Positions 17,108 to 29,363 are shown, numbered from the stretch's first letter. The stretch: DNA of 64,000 bases from Paenirhizobium naphthalenivorans (GCF_007992095.1 NZ_BJZP01000004.1:62001-126000); one strand, 5' to 3'. A program made the numbers and translations. The notes: a model not told the origin generated them from the letters alone.

Positions 17108-17323
17108 TTAGCCCACCCAGTACAATTGACCGCGCATCCAAGCCCCCACGGCCAATGCGCTGCGATAAACAGAGTCCGCTCCGCCTTTATTCCGGCAGTC
17201 CGGCCTTACAGTTCGGAGATTATGGCAAGAAGTTGCTAATCAGTGGTTACGCGGGAGGCGGGCGACGAGGTGCCAGGCTGTCCCGGATCGGAGCGCCTTG
17301 GTCCTTGTTTCAGGTTGCGGCTC

Positions 17324-17728
17324 TTACGGGCGGCGGTCGAAGCTCATCAGCTGCCACTGGCCGGCGCCCGTGGTGCAGGTCTTGCCGGAGAAATAGGCGA
17401 TGCCTTCATAGGAATGACGGGTCGTGGAGAAATTGCGGCAGACGACGCCGTTTGCCTTCTGCTCTTCGATCGCTGTAACCACGCCGGCGCTACCGGTGCT
17501 CGCATTGGCCCAGGGGAGGGCGCTCCCGGTACGCGACAAATCCGCGGAAGAGACGGCGTTCTGCACCGTCAGCTCGTCAGAGCGTCCCTCCTCGGTCTTC
17601 TTCGGCGAGACGGTATTGGTGGAGATCGAGCGATCGACATCGGAACCGAACAGGTCCATTCCTCCACCGAAACAGCCGCTGACCGGCAGTGTCACGGCGA
17701 GAACGATGAGTAATCTGCTTTTACCCAA
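17324..17728 (-). CDS. RT0821/Lpp0805-type surface lipoprotein
   Basis: About 134 residues. A hydrophobic leader ends in the lipobox LPVSGC, so it is a lipoprotein. The mature end (VVCRNFSTTRHSYEG ... GKTCTTGAGQWQLMSF) has two Cys and a Trp in the pattern of the RT0821/Lpp0805 surface-protein family. I chose TTG 17728 because AAGGGCGAG precedes it; another TTG at 17773 would add a hydrophilic head before the signal. It is divergent from pdxH. Function unknown. Confidence 0.75.
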   Translation of the reverse strand: MGKSRLLIVLAVTLPVSGCFGGGMDLFGSDVDRSISTNTVSPKKTEEGRSDELTVQNAVSSADLSRTGSALPWANASTGSAGVVTAIEEQKANGVVCRNFSTTRHSYEGIAYFSGKTCTTGAGQWQLMSFDRRP

Positions 17729-17839
17729 TGGCTCGCCCTTTTTGCGCTCGTTGGACTTTGCTATGTCTCTCAATAGACGTCCTGTCCAGTGCTTCGCCTC
17801 TGGGCAATGGTGATAAAGTTCGGGAGCATTCGAATCAAT

Positions 17840-18460
17840 ATGTCAGAAACTGAGTTAACAAGCAGTGACTTCACCGAGGAAAACGAACCCTTCGCGCTTT
17901 TCGGCGCCTGGTTGAAGGACGCCACGGCTTCGGAGATCAACGATCCCAACGCGGTCGCGGTCGCGACGGTCGATGAGAACGGCTTGCCAAACGTGCGGAT
18001 GGTTCTGCTCAAGGACTTCGATAGCCGTGGTTTCGTTTTCTACACAAATTTCGAGAGCCAGAAGGGGCAGGAAATTCTAGGTCAGAAAAAGGCCGCCATG
18101 TGCTTTCACTGGAAATCGCTGCGTCGCCAGGTGCGTCTGCGGGGCGAGGTCGAGATCGTCTCGGATGCGGAGGCGGATGCCTATTACCAGTCCCGCCCGC
18201 TTGGCAGCCGCATCGGCGCCTGGGCGTCGAAACAGTCTCGCCCTCTGGAAGGTCGTTTCGCGCTGGAAAAGGCGGTTGCCGAATACACGGCCCGTTATGC
18301 GCTGGGAAATGTTCCCCGACCACCCTATTGGTCCGGCTTCCGCATCAGGCCTGTTTCAATCGAATTCTGGCACGATCGCAAGTTCCGGCTGCACGATCGT
18401 ATCGAATTCCGCCGCGAGACGCCGGACGCGCCGTGGCATAAGGTGCGGATGTACCCCTGA
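17840..18460 (+). CDS. pdxH: Pyridoxamine 5'-phosphate oxidase
   Basis: A 206-residue FMN enzyme that makes PLP from pyridoxamine or pyridoxine phosphate. Family signatures are [19 protein letters not shown], the [16 protein letters not shown] segment, and the C-terminal end [11 protein letters not shown]...MYP. The ATG at 17840 ([11 protein letters not shown]) matches usual PdxH starts; in-frame starts upstream overlap the divergent lipoprotein. It ends at a bidirectional hairpin facing the deacetylase gene. Confidence 0.96.
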   Translation: MSETELTSSDFTEENEPFALFGAWLKDATASEINDPNAVAVATVDENGLPNVRMVLLKDFDSRGFVFYTNFESQKGQEILGQKKAAMCFHWKSLRRQVRLRGEVEIVSDAEADAYYQSRPLGSRIGAWASKQSRPLEGRFALEKAVAEYTARYALGNVPRPPYWSGFRIRPVSIEFWHDRKFRLHDRIEFRRETPDAPWHKVRMYP

Positions 18461-18470
18461 TCGAAAAGGC

Positions 18471-18500
18471 ATGGCCGGCGCATCTGCCGTCGCCGGCCAT
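18471..18500. terminator. Bidirectional hairpin between pdxH and the deacetylase gene
   Basis: ATGGCCGGCG and CGCCGGCCAT form a perfect 10-bp stem with a 10-base loop, between two convergent genes. On the minus strand it is followed by GCCTTTTCG, a usable U-rich tail for the deacetylase gene. Confidence 0.7.
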
Positions 18501-18514
18501 ACGGCTTGAGCGGA

Positions 18515-19558
18515 TCAGCCGGCCAGGCGAAAGGGAATGCCGGAGGCGAGCGCAGCGACATAGCGTGACTTCTGGTAATAGCCGTTCAGCGATACGCGCG
18601 GCAGAAGCAGCGGCTCGGCAAGGGCTCCGGCGTCAAGGGTTCCTGCGTGGGTCGTCACGGCGAGGGTGAAGCCGGCTTTGGCCGCCAGTGCGGCGATGCG
18701 TTTCGAGGCGCTGCGCGCATCGCCGTAAGGGTAGGCGAGGCATGTCGGCCTGCGGCCGGTCAGAGACTCCACATAGTCAGCGCCGCCAACCAGTTCGTTC
18801 AGCGCTTCCGCATCGTCGAGAAAGTCCAGCCCCCGGTGGCTGATCGTGTGGGCCCCGAGGTTGGCGAGCGGATGACGCGCCAGTGTCTTCAACTCGTCGG
18901 CCGTCATCACCAGTGCAGCAACAATCGCCTGAGGGTCGACGCCGACACGGCGCGCGGCGGCGTCGAGCCGCGCGATTGCCAGTGGCTCCCGTGGTCCGCA
19001 AATCCCGTTGTTGATCAGATCGCTGACCGCCAGTTTGGCGTGAATGGTCTTAATGGTGTGGTTCTTCATACCCGCGTCAGATTCGATCGTGAAACGGTCG
19101 GTGGCGTTCAGCAGTGCCTCGGCGGTTTCCCACCAGATTGTGTGGCTGCGTTCGGAAAAACCCTTGGTGACGAAGACCGTGAACGGCACATTGTGGTGCT
19201 CGAAGACGGGCAGGGCATGTTCGGCATTGTCGCGATTACCATCGTCGAGGGTGAAGACGGCAAAGGGTGGCTGGTCTGGTGGGGCCGCGAGCAGGCGCGG
19301 AACGTCGTCGAGTGCCGCGAATTGGTAGCCCTCTGCCTTCAGCCTCCGAATCGCCGTGTCCAGGAATTCCGGTGTGATCTCAAGGTGAGCATTTACATTG
19401 ACCGGCAGCGACCGGTACGGACGCACGTGGTGCAGCGTGAAGATCACGCCGCGGCCACGTGCCTTGCGCATCGCGCCGAGCTGGTTGAGGAGTTGGGATG
19501 CCTCCAAACCACCGGAAATAACGGCCCTGCGCAGGAAGCCTTTCAGGATCGCCTTCAT
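18515..19558 (-). CDS. Polysaccharide deacetylase family protein
   Basis: A 347-residue protein with a NodB-type carbohydrate esterase 4 domain. FTLDDGNRDN is the first metal/catalytic motif, and AHTISHRG supplies the His pair. CLAYPYGD is the Arg/Pro motif region. No clear signal peptide is present. Members remove N- or O-acetyl groups from surface polysaccharide or peptidoglycan; the actual substrate is unknown. It is a single gene between pdxH and the MFS gene. Confidence 0.88.
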   Translation of the reverse strand: MKAILKGFLRRAVISGGLEASQLLNQLGAMRKARGRGVIFTLHHVRPYRSLPVNVNAHLEITPEFLDTAIRRLKAEGYQFAALDDVPRLLAAPPDQPPFAVFTLDDGNRDNAEHALPVFEHHNVPFTVFVTKGFSERSHTIWWETAEALLNATDRFTIESDAGMKNHTIKTIHAKLAVSDLINNGICGPREPLAIARLDAAARRVGVDPQAIVAALVMTADELKTLARHPLANLGAHTISHRGLDFLDDAEALNELVGGADYVESLTGRRPTCLAYPYGDARSASKRIAALAAKAGFTLAVTTHAGTLDAGALAEPLLLPRVSLNGYYQKSRYVAALASGIPFRLAG

Positions 19559-19676
19559 CGTCCCTCCTGGGTTTGCGGCGCAGTATCATTGGTCAGGCCT
19601 AACAGGCGCGCGTTAAGCCTTGCTGAATGATCGAGCCCCGTTTTCCCGATGTCTTTCTTGCGGCGCGGCCAGAGTG

Positions 19677-21134
19677 CTAGACCATCAGTCGAACAGCGCG
19701 GCGAGCCGCCAGGAAGGCGGGGATGGCCCAAACCAGCGCAATGGCGAAGGTGAAGGTCAGCACGCTACGCATCGTATCGACGGATTGTGCCGTGGCAAGC
19801 CCTGCACCATTGGCGTTGAGACCGGCAAGCGCTGCGCCGAGCGCAAAGCCTGCCGATTGCAGTGTCGGCAGGATCGCCGAAGTCTTGTCACGTTCGTGGT
19901 CCGGCGTCACCTCCATCAGCATCTGGCTGAGATAACCCCAGCTCAACCCGAAGGCTGCGCCAATGATGATCTGTGCGATCGCAAGCATGATGATGTTCAT
20001 TGTCCCGATTGCGCCGGCAAGGCTCGCGAAGCCCAGCACCAGCAGCATGGGCCCCAGCCATATCGCGACCTGCCTCGACCGTTCTGTCCTCAGGTTGGCG
20101 ACGCCGTTCGCCGTAATACTCCAGCTGATCGCCATCAGCGCGCCAAGGGCGCCGGCCAACGTCGGGCGGTAGCCGAACAGGTATTGCAGCGAATAGACGA
20201 GATAGACACTGCTCGTCGCTTGCGAGAGCGGCATCAGCAGAATGACCCAGAGTCCCAGACCGAGCGGCGATCGGGTGGAGAAAGCCCCCTGCGGCAGGAT
20301 CGAATCCTGCGCGCGCCGGTCGAGGCGAACGGCGCCGAGAACCATGAGCAGAGATCCCGCCACCATTGCCACGGTGAGGGATATGGGACCGGCAAGACCT
20401 GCCACCAGCATGGAAACGAGACCAAGGGAAAGCAGGGTCAGCCGCAGCGTCGGGAATTGCACCCGCCGGCCGATCTCCGCTCCCGCCGGCACGAGGACGA
20501 GTGCGAGCAACAGGAAGAGGGCGATGAGCGGCACATTCACGAGAAAGGCCACCCGCCAGGAAAAGGCTTCCGTCAAGGAGCCGGCAAGCACTGGCCCGCC
20601 GAAAGCGGCGACCGCCCAGACGCTCGCCTCGGCCCCGAACACCTTCGGCACCAGCGCGGGCGGAAACATTTCCGGGATAAGCGCATAGCAGATGGCGGCG
20701 ATGATCCCTTCGCCGATCCCTTGGCAGATCCGCCCGAACAGCACGGTGTTCATGTCGGTGGCGAAGGCGGCGGCCAGTGTTCCGACCAGGAAGATCAGGG
20801 CGGCGGTAAAGAGAACTGTCCTTGCGCCGTATCGCTGTTTGAGCAGGGCGGCGCTGGCGCCCGCCACGATGGACGCGACGAGATAGAGGGTCATCGACCA
20901 CGAGAGCAATTCCGCGCCGCCGATCTCGCCGACTGCCGTCGGCAGGACGGTGCTCACGAGAAATCCGTTGAAAGCATAGAGCGCCACCCCCATGCACAGC
21001 ATCGTCGTCGTCGCGAGATAGCGCGGCGCGAGCAGCTCGATCCAACGCCCGCTCGCGGGCGCTTCCGCGGTTCGATCGAGGGCATTGGCAACCAACGTAT
21101 CTGTGCCGGTTGTCGTTTCTGTCTTCGACTCCAT
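19677..21134 (-). CDS. MFS transporter (DHA2-like) under a SoxR-type promoter
   Basis: A 485-residue protein with about 14 hydrophobic helices. It has a hydrophilic N-terminal tail of ~35 residues and the MFS motif LLKQRYGARTVLF between helices 2 and 3. It is most like drug/metabolite efflux pumps. Its promoter has the unusual 19-base spacer and dyad of SoxR-controlled genes (see 21173-21203), so it is probably induced by redox-cycling compounds. The adjacent soxR is broken, so a SoxR acting in trans would be needed for induction. Confidence 0.87.
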   Translation of the reverse strand: MESKTETTTGTDTLVANALDRTAEAPASGRWIELLAPRYLATTTMLCMGVALYAFNGFLVSTVLPTAVGEIGGAELLSWSMTLYLVASIVAGASAALLKQRYGARTVLFTAALIFLVGTLAAAFATDMNTVLFGRICQGIGEGIIAAICYALIPEMFPPALVPKVFGAEASVWAVAAFGGPVLAGSLTEAFSWRVAFLVNVPLIALFLLLALVLVPAGAEIGRRVQFPTLRLTLLSLGLVSMLVAGLAGPISLTVAMVAGSLLMVLGAVRLDRRAQDSILPQGAFSTRSPLGLGLWVILLMPLSQATSSVYLVYSLQYLFGYRPTLAGALGALMAISWSITANGVANLRTERSRQVAIWLGPMLLVLGFASLAGAIGTMNIIMLAIAQIIIGAAFGLSWGYLSQMLMEVTPDHERDKTSAILPTLQSAGFALGAALAGLNANGAGLATAQSVDTMRSVLTFTFAIALVWAIPAFLAARRAVRLMV

Positions 21135-21172
21135 GCTTCTCTTCTTCCCGTCTTGGATTTTGATTCTGCGGG

Positions 21173-21203
21173 ATGCTACAACCTAAACCAATGTTGAGGT
21201 AAA
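21173..21203 (-). promoter_or_regulatory. SoxR-type promoter and SoxR box for the MFS gene
   Basis: On the minus strand TTTACC (-35) and TAGCAT (-10) are 19 bases apart, the stretched spacing of MerR/SoxR promoters. The spacer region contains the dyad CCTCAA-CATTGG-TTTAGG (5 of 6 symmetric), close to the E. coli soxS box CCTCAA-N6-TTGAGG, at 21182-21199. The -10 ends 38 bases before the MFS start codon. The bases are seen directly; SoxR binding follows from established MerR-family knowledge. Confidence 0.75.
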
Positions 21204-21222
21204 GAGGCGAAGGACTGATAAA

Positions 21223-21505
21223 ATGCGGGGTATGACCGTCGGTGAAATAGCCAGGCGCAGCGGCGTCGCCGTGTCGGCCATCCACTTCTATGAACGCAAG
21301 GGGTTGATCACGGCGCATCGCCCTCATCAAGCTGGCTCAGCAGATCGGTGTGCCCTTGTCCGAGGTCGCCGACCAACTCTCCGTGCTGCCGGAAAACCGC
21401 GCACCCGATCACGATGACTGGAATAAGATCGCCCCCCGCTGGTCAGGCGAAATCAACCGCCGTATCCGGATGATCGGCTGGGCGAAGAAGGGTCGGGACC
21501 CGTGA
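21223..21505 (+). pseudogene. soxR: soxR remnant with internal deletion, frameshift and lost Fe-S region
   Basis: The first frame gives a normal MerR/SoxR helix-turn-helix ([20 protein letters not shown] then KGLIT). At about 21313 the coding moves to the +1 frame and resumes at [18 protein letters not shown]...LPENRAP...WSGEINRRIRMIG, ending in TGA at 21503. The wing residues that normally lie between (the GNQRRY region, ~16 residues) are gone. The C-terminal CxxCxC cluster that senses oxidation is also missing. The product cannot be a working SoxR, though its usual operator and target gene remain next to it. Confidence 0.85.
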
Positions 21506-21799
21506 CCCTCGCCGAAATGGCGGCGAACCCGGGCGGCAAGGACGCAAGCCGCCACCCGCTGGGCGGCCGGAGAGCGTCGCGACGTTCGTCGCGCTTCAGC
21601 TGAGCCCCCCGGATCCAGCCTCGCGACATTTACCTTTTGTTAAGTGTGAACGTGAAACTTTTGGTTAACATATGCAGGGCCCCGCGCTTGCACAATTGTC
21701 GCCCCAATCTTGTTCTACCGAAGCCCGTCTTTTGTCACGATAGACCCTGCCGCCGAACACGTGGTGCCCTGCCACAGTCCCGTCGCCTTTGGAGGAATT
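21506..21799 (+). other. Leader region of the D,D-carboxypeptidase gene
   Basis: A 294-base gap with no gene. The first part may be decayed 3' sequence of soxR. It has a small hairpin, CGCGAC/GTCGCG, at 21578-21593. The AT-rich stretch 21628-21675, with TTAAG and GTTAAC, is the likely promoter area of the carboxypeptidase gene. Confidence 0.45.
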
Positions 21800-23116
21800 A
21801 TGAAGAAGTTGTTGATCGCGCTTTCGTTCTTGATGTCGATCGTCGCGTTTTCGACAAGTGCAGTGGCCGGCAGCGCCCAGCTTCTCCTCGATGCCCGCAC
21901 GGGCGAGGTACTCGCATCGGAAAACCCTGACAGCTTCAATCATCCGGCCTCCCTGACCAAGATGATGACGCTCTATATGGCCTTTGAGGCCATTCGGCGC
22001 GGTGAACTGTCCTGGAACAGTCGGGTGCCTTTCTCCAAATACGCGGCCTCGCGGCCGCCGACGAAGCTGCGCGTCAAGGCCGGCGATGCTATCACGGTCA
22101 AGGAAGCCGTGCTCGGCATGATCGTCCAGTCGGCCAATGATGCCGCCGCCGCCATGGCGGAAAAGCTCGGCGGCACGGAAAGCCAGTTTGCCGCGATGAT
22201 GACCAAGCGGGCCCGTGCGCTTGGAATGTCGAACACCACCTTCGTCAACGCCTCCGGCCTGCCGGATGACCGCCAGATCACCACGGCGCGCGACATGTCG
22301 ACGCTCGGCGTCGCGCTGCTGCGCGACTTCCCGCAGGAATACAAGCTGTTCAACACCAAGAGCTTCGCCTTCCGTGGACGCACCATCAACGGCCACAACA
22401 ATCTGATGTATCGCTACAAGGGCATGGACGGGATCAAGACCGGCTATACCAATGCCTCGGGCTTCAATCTGGTCAGCGCCGTCACGGACGGCAAGCGTCG
22501 TGTGATCGGTGTCGTGATGGGCGGACGCTCGGCGGCCAGCCGCGACAAGGTCATGGAGAAGCTGATTGCCGGTAACATTGCCAAGGCGTCGAGCGGCACG
22601 CGGCTTCTGGCCAGCAATTCGACACGGGTCGGCATGGACCTGGCGCGTCTCGGTGACGACATACCGGTTCCGGCGCCGCGGCGCGATGCTGTGGCCGCTG
22701 TGATCAGCCTTGCCAATGCGACGCCGATCCCGGCCACCCGCTATGGAACGGCCTATGCCAATCCGATGGAAGTAGCCGCCGCCCCCGTAATGAGCGACGT
22801 CGCCGCCTTGACGCCGCAGGCTGAAATCCCGCGGGCGCGGCCTGCGGCACAGGCACCGAAGGCGGGTGGCTGGCAGATCCAGATCGCCGCCGCCACCAGC
22901 GCGCGCTTGGCGATGGAACTGCTTGCCGATGCCAAGGCCAAGATCGGCGGCGCGCTCGCCAACCGTGACACCTATACAGAAGCGGTGACCCGCGACGGCT
23001 CTACCTTCTACCGCGCCCGCTTCACCGGATTTTCCAGCAAGAGCGAGGCCCGCTCCGCCTGCGATCAATTGGTGAAAAACCGTTACGACTGTGTGCTGAT
23101 GCCGGCCAGGGGGTGA
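21800..23116 (+). CDS. D-alanyl-D-alanine carboxypeptidase (PBP5/6-like) with SPOR domain
   Basis: A 438-residue secreted penicillin-binding protein. It has a signal peptide (cleavage after VAG, residue 24), then the serine peptidase S11 domain with SLTK (S51, K54), SAN (111-113) and KTG (213-215). A proline/alanine-rich linker leads to a C-terminal SPOR domain (~360-438, GGWQIQIAAATSARLAMELL) that binds denuded septal glycan. It trims the terminal D-Ala of peptidoglycan side chains, likely at the division site. ATG 21800 has GGAGG just upstream. It ends at a strong bidirectional terminator. Confidence 0.93.
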   Translation: MKKLLIALSFLMSIVAFSTSAVAGSAQLLLDARTGEVLASENPDSFNHPASLTKMMTLYMAFEAIRRGELSWNSRVPFSKYAASRPPTKLRVKAGDAITVKEAVLGMIVQSANDAAAAMAEKLGGTESQFAAMMTKRARALGMSNTTFVNASGLPDDRQITTARDMSTLGVALLRDFPQEYKLFNTKSFAFRGRTINGHNNLMYRYKGMDGIKTGYTNASGFNLVSAVTDGKRRVIGVVMGGRSAASRDKVMEKLIAGNIAKASSGTRLLASNSTRVGMDLARLGDDIPVPAPRRDAVAAVISLANATPIPATRYGTAYANPMEVAAAPVMSDVAALTPQAEIPRARPAAQAPKAGGWQIQIAAATSARLAMELLADAKAKIGGALANRDTYTEAVTRDGSTFYRARFTGFSSKSEARSACDQLVKNRYDCVLMPARG

Positions 23117-23140
23117 GGGCAGGGCACCGAAATTTCGACA

Positions 23141-23180
23141 ACGAAAAGAGCGCCCGGCAAGACCGCGGCGCTCTTTTCGT
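23141..23180. terminator. Bidirectional terminator between D,D-carboxypeptidase and tldD
   Basis: ACGAAAAGAGCGCC pairs perfectly with GGCGCTCTTTTCGT around a 12-base loop. The A/T-rich lower stem supplies a T-rich run in both directions, fitting the convergent genes on either side. Confidence 0.85.
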
Positions 23181-23219
23181 CTGTATGTCTCGATCAGATA
23201 CGCGTGGGGAGGAGGCTTC

Positions 23220-24635
<1,416 letters not shown>

Positions 24636-24749
24636 GGAAGTCTCCTTGAGGTGCTGGCTCCGATGTAGGCGCAATGCGACCCGCCGACAAGGTTCGACCG
24701 GAGCAAGCCCCGGTCGCGCGACACATTTAGATTGAGAGAACGGCGAGCG

Positions 24750-25274
24750 TCAGGGCAGCGTATCGTAGCCTTCGCTGAAGCCGGCAAGCTCGATCGGAAT
24801 ACCGACGCGGTCCTGGTCGGCCGATTCGCGTAGGGCGAACACCGCGTTCTTGCCGGCCCGCAGGATCTTCATCAGCTCGTCATCGATCTCGACTTCGACA
24901 TAGCAACCTTCGGAAAAGCAGCGGGTGAAATAGGCGCGGCCGATATTGTTGCCGTCGACATAGAGCTCCATGCCATCCTTGAGCAGGACGCCGAGGGGGG
25001 CGAGAATACGCAGGATCTTGGCCTTGCGGTCCGCGGTTTTCAGCACCACGACGGACAAGCCCACTTCGGGCCGGTCCTCGGCGATGACGTTCTGCATCAG
25101 GGCGCATTGTTCCGCCGAGGCGCCGGCCGGCGTATCGCATATCACCGACCATGCGCCGTGATTGGAACGGATGGTTCCGGGTTGCTGTTGCTGGGCCCCG
25201 GCCGGAGCGGCCAAGGCAGCAATGGCAATGGCGCTAGCGACCAGGCCCGACCGGTAAAGTCTTGGAAGACCCAT
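24750..25274 (-). CDS. Invasion associated locus B (IalB) family periplasmic protein
   Basis: 174 residues with a Sec signal peptide (LVASAIAIAALAAPAGAQ). The IalB-type domain is recognised by HGAWSVICDT, QCALMQNV and a conserved Cys pair in the TRCFSEGCYVEVEID stretch. The IalB family was named in Bartonella but is widespread in free-living Rhizobiales, so no virulence role should be assumed. ATG 25274 is preceded by AGAGGT; the ATG at 25307 would add a non-signal-like head. Divergent from ctaC. Confidence 0.88.
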   Translation of the reverse strand: MGLPRLYRSGLVASAIAIAALAAPAGAQQQQPGTIRSNHGAWSVICDTPAGASAEQCALMQNVIAEDRPEVGLSVVVLKTADRKAKILRILAPLGVLLKDGMELYVDGNNIGRAYFTRCFSEGCYVEVEIDDELMKILRAGKNAVFALRESADQDRVGIPIELAGFSEGYDTLP

Positions 25275-25546
25275 GGGTACCTCTGGAAATCGAATCATCC
25301 CTGACATTCATGGCGTCCGGGCGGGCAAAATGAAAGCCCCGGCCCGTGTTTTCCAAGCGAGTGCGGCTTAATTGCGACCGACCGCCATCACGGCGACGGT
25401 GATCACAGACTGATTGTTCGGGGATGACGAGCGGTTGGAATTGATGAAGCGCAAAAATGCGCCGCCAGGGTTGGGGCGGGCGTATTGCGAATGTGGCCGA
25501 TCTGTGATTTTAAACATCCATGATAGCATGAAATTCGCGTTATGAT

Positions 25547-25560
25547 TTGATGTGGATCAA
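25547..25560. promoter_or_regulatory. FNR/FixK-type box (TTGAT-N4-ATCAA) before ctaC
   Basis: TTGAT GTGG ATCAA is a perfect match to the FNR/FixK/FnrN consensus. It sits only 20-23 bases before the ctaC start, next to the ribosome-binding site GGGGAGAG. At this place a bound regulator would more likely repress than activate, which would fit shutting off a low-affinity aa3 oxidase when oxygen falls. That direction is inference. The remaining 25308-25546 stretch holds no gene. Confidence 0.7.
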
Positions 25561-25583
25561 ACGCTTGGGGAGAGACAATCGTG

Positions 25584-26468
25584 ATGAAGAGAGCTTTTGC
25601 AGCATTGGCCGCCGTGGTCTGTCTGCTTTTCGCCTCCGGTAGCTTTGCAGACCAGCCGGTCGAGTGGCAGATCGACTTGCAGCAGCCGGCGACGCCGGTC
25701 ATGGAGCAGATCCGCTGGTTTGAACACTATACGTTATGGTTCATCGTGCCGATCACGATTTTCGTGCTGCTGCTGCTCATTATCGTTGTTGTTCGTTTCC
25801 GCGCCGCGGCCAATCCGGTTCCGTCGAAAGTCAGCCACAATACGGCGATCGAGATCGTCTGGACGGTCGCGCCGGTTCTCATTTTGCTGTTTTTCGCGAT
25901 CCCATCCTTCAATTTGCTGTCCATGGAGCTCACGCAGCCGGAGAATCCGGACGTGACGGTGAAGGCGACCGCCACCCAGTGGCAGTGGAATTATGAGTAT
26001 CAGGGCGAAACGGAGGTTGCCTTCGATTCCTATATGCTGAAGGAGGAGGACCGCGCTGCCGCCGGAAAGGTGGATAAAGGGGTCTATCCGCGCCTGCTCG
26101 CCGTCGATAACGAGATGGTCATTCCGGTTGGAAAGACCGTCCGTGTGCTCGTGACCGCTGCCCCGACCGATGTCATCCATTCCTTCGCCATGCCGGCTTT
26201 CGGCATCAAGATCGATGCCGTTCCGGGTCGTCTCAACGAGACCTGGTTCCGCGCCGATCGCGAAGGCTTGTACTATGGCCAGTGTTCGGAACTTTGCGGC
26301 AAGGATCACGCCTTCATGCCGATCGCCATCCGTGTGGTCTCGGATGAGAGATACGCAGCATGGCTGCAGGCCGCCGGCGCTGATCTCGCTGGTGCCAACA
26401 AGGCGCTGATGGCTGCCGTCGACGGTGCGGACAAGTCCGTGCAGCTCGCCGAAAACGTTTCGAATTAA
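25584..26468 (+). CDS. ctaC: Cytochrome c oxidase subunit II
   Basis: About 294 residues. A signal peptide comes first (MKRAFAALAAVVCLLFAS...), then two transmembrane helices near residues 45-70 and 90-112, then a periplasmic cupredoxin domain. The binuclear CuA motif CSELCGKDHAFMP is intact, and WQWNYEY is the aromatic electron-entry patch. It receives electrons from cytochrome c. GTG 25581 is an alternative start and has better spacing from GGGGAGAG. It is first gene of the cta operon, behind an FNR-type box. Confidence 0.97.
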   Translation: MKRAFAALAAVVCLLFASGSFADQPVEWQIDLQQPATPVMEQIRWFEHYTLWFIVPITIFVLLLLIIVVVRFRAAANPVPSKVSHNTAIEIVWTVAPVLILLFFAIPSFNLLSMELTQPENPDVTVKATATQWQWNYEYQGETEVAFDSYMLKEEDRAAAGKVDKGVYPRLLAVDNEMVIPVGKTVRVLVTAAPTDVIHSFAMPAFGIKIDAVPGRLNETWFRADREGLYYGQCSELCGKDHAFMPIAIRVVSDERYAAWLQAAGADLAGANKALMAAVDGADKSVQLAENVSN

Positions 26469-28169
<1,701 letters not shown>

Positions 28170-28244
28170 GCGCGGGCTGGCCCTCAACGACTTACGGGTG
28201 TCGCGCTCCTTGAAAGGCGCGGCGCCCGACAGAACAAAAATGGG

Positions 28245-29210
28245 ATGGAGACAATGACGATAATCGACAGCCGCGACATCACCGGCCTCGAAGGCGAAGT
28301 ACGCCTTTCGGAAGCCAGTGCGCGCGATTTCTTCGCGCTCCTGAAGCCGCGGGTCATGTCCCTCGTTGTCTTCACCGCCTTTGCCGGCCTCGTGCTGGCG
28401 CCGGGCACGATCAACCCGGTTCTCGGCTTCATCGCCATTCTCTGCATCGCCGTCGGAGCCGGCGCCTCTGGCGCGCTCAACATGTGGTACGATGCCGACA
28501 TTGACGCGGTTATGACCCGCACCGCGACGCGCCCCATTCCCGCCGGCCGGATTGAACCGAGCGAGGCGCTTGCCTTCGGCCTCGTGCTTTCGGTGTTCTC
28601 GGTCTCCATCCTCGGCTTGACGGTGAACTGGTTCTCCGCTGGCCTGCTCGCCTTCACCATCTTCTTCTATGCCGTCGTCTACACGATGTGGCTGAAGCGC
28701 TCGACGCCGCAGAACATCGTCATCGGCGGTGCTGCCGGCGCCTTCCCGCCCATGGTCGGCTGGGCCTGCGTGACGGGTGGTGTGTCGCTCGACAGCATTG
28801 TTCTCTTCCTCATCATCTTTCTCTGGACCCCGGCGCATTTCTGGGCGCTGGCGCTGTTCAAGATGCGCGACTACGGCTCGGTCGGCGTGCCCATGCTGCC
28901 CAATGTGTCGGGTGAGCGGGTCACCAAGCACCAGATCGCCCTTTATGCGGTACTGACCGCAATCACGGCGGTCATCCCCGCCTTCACCGGTCTCGCCTCG
29001 CTCTACTACGGCCTCTTCGCTGGCGCGCTCGGCATCTATCTGGTGCTCTGTTCCATCGCCGTCTGGCGGATGGCGGATGGCGACGAGAAGATGCTGCCGG
29101 CCAAGAAGCTGTTCGCCTATTCGATCCTCTACCTCTTCGCCGTCTTCTCGGCCCTCTTGGTCGATCATTATGTCGTGACGCTTGCGACCCTGTTTGGAGG
29201 TACCGCCTGA
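28245..29210 (+). CDS. ctaB: Protoheme IX farnesyltransferase (heme O synthase)
   Basis: A 321-residue UbiA-fold membrane enzyme that adds a farnesyl group to heme B, making heme O, the precursor of heme A for subunit [10 protein letters not shown] is the first prenyl-diphosphate motif and [14 protein letters not shown] belongs to the second conserved region. About nine helices. ATG 28254 is an alternative start. It sits in the usual place between ctaD and ctaG. Its stop codon overlaps the ATG of ctaF. Confidence 0.96.
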   Translation: METMTIIDSRDITGLEGEVRLSEASARDFFALLKPRVMSLVVFTAFAGLVLAPGTINPVLGFIAILCIAVGAGASGALNMWYDADIDAVMTRTATRPIPAGRIEPSEALAFGLVLSVFSVSILGLTVNWFSAGLLAFTIFFYAVVYTMWLKRSTPQNIVIGGAAGAFPPMVGWACVTGGVSLDSIVLFLIIFLWTPAHFWALALFKMRDYGSVGVPMLPNVSGERVTKHQIALYAVLTAITAVIPAFTGLASLYYGLFAGALGIYLVLCSIAVWRMADGDEKMLPAKKLFAYSILYLFAVFSALLVDHYVVTLATLFGGTA

Positions 29211-29347
29211 TGGAAATGATCCGGCTCAACGATGCGCAGAAGAAATCCCGCCGCGGACGCAATATCGCGCTCGGCGTTGTGCTGGCCGCGCTGGTCGCCA
29301 TTTTCTATGTCGTCACGCTGATCAAATTCGGCGCGACCATCAATTGA
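29210..29347 (+). CDS. ctaF: CtaF/CoxF-like small membrane protein
   Basis: A 45-residue single-span protein: a basic N-terminal head ([12 protein letters not shown]), then one hydrophobic helix from about residue 18 to 38 and a short tail ending GATIN. Its ATG overlaps the ctaB stop (TGATG), and TTTGGAGG is 9 bases upstream, so it is surely translated. Small proteins of this kind sit between ctaB and ctaG in many alphaproteobacteria. Proposed oxidase assembly or accessory role; the biochemical function is not known to me. Confidence 0.85.
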   Translation: MEMIRLNDAQKKSRRGRNIALGVVLAALVAIFYVVTLIKFGATIN

Positions 29348-29363
29348 GAACAGGGAGGCGGTC

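Noticed and set aside
21628..21675. CtrA-like sites upstream of the D,D-carboxypeptidase gene
   Set aside because: TTAA half-sites occur but not with the required N7 spacing.
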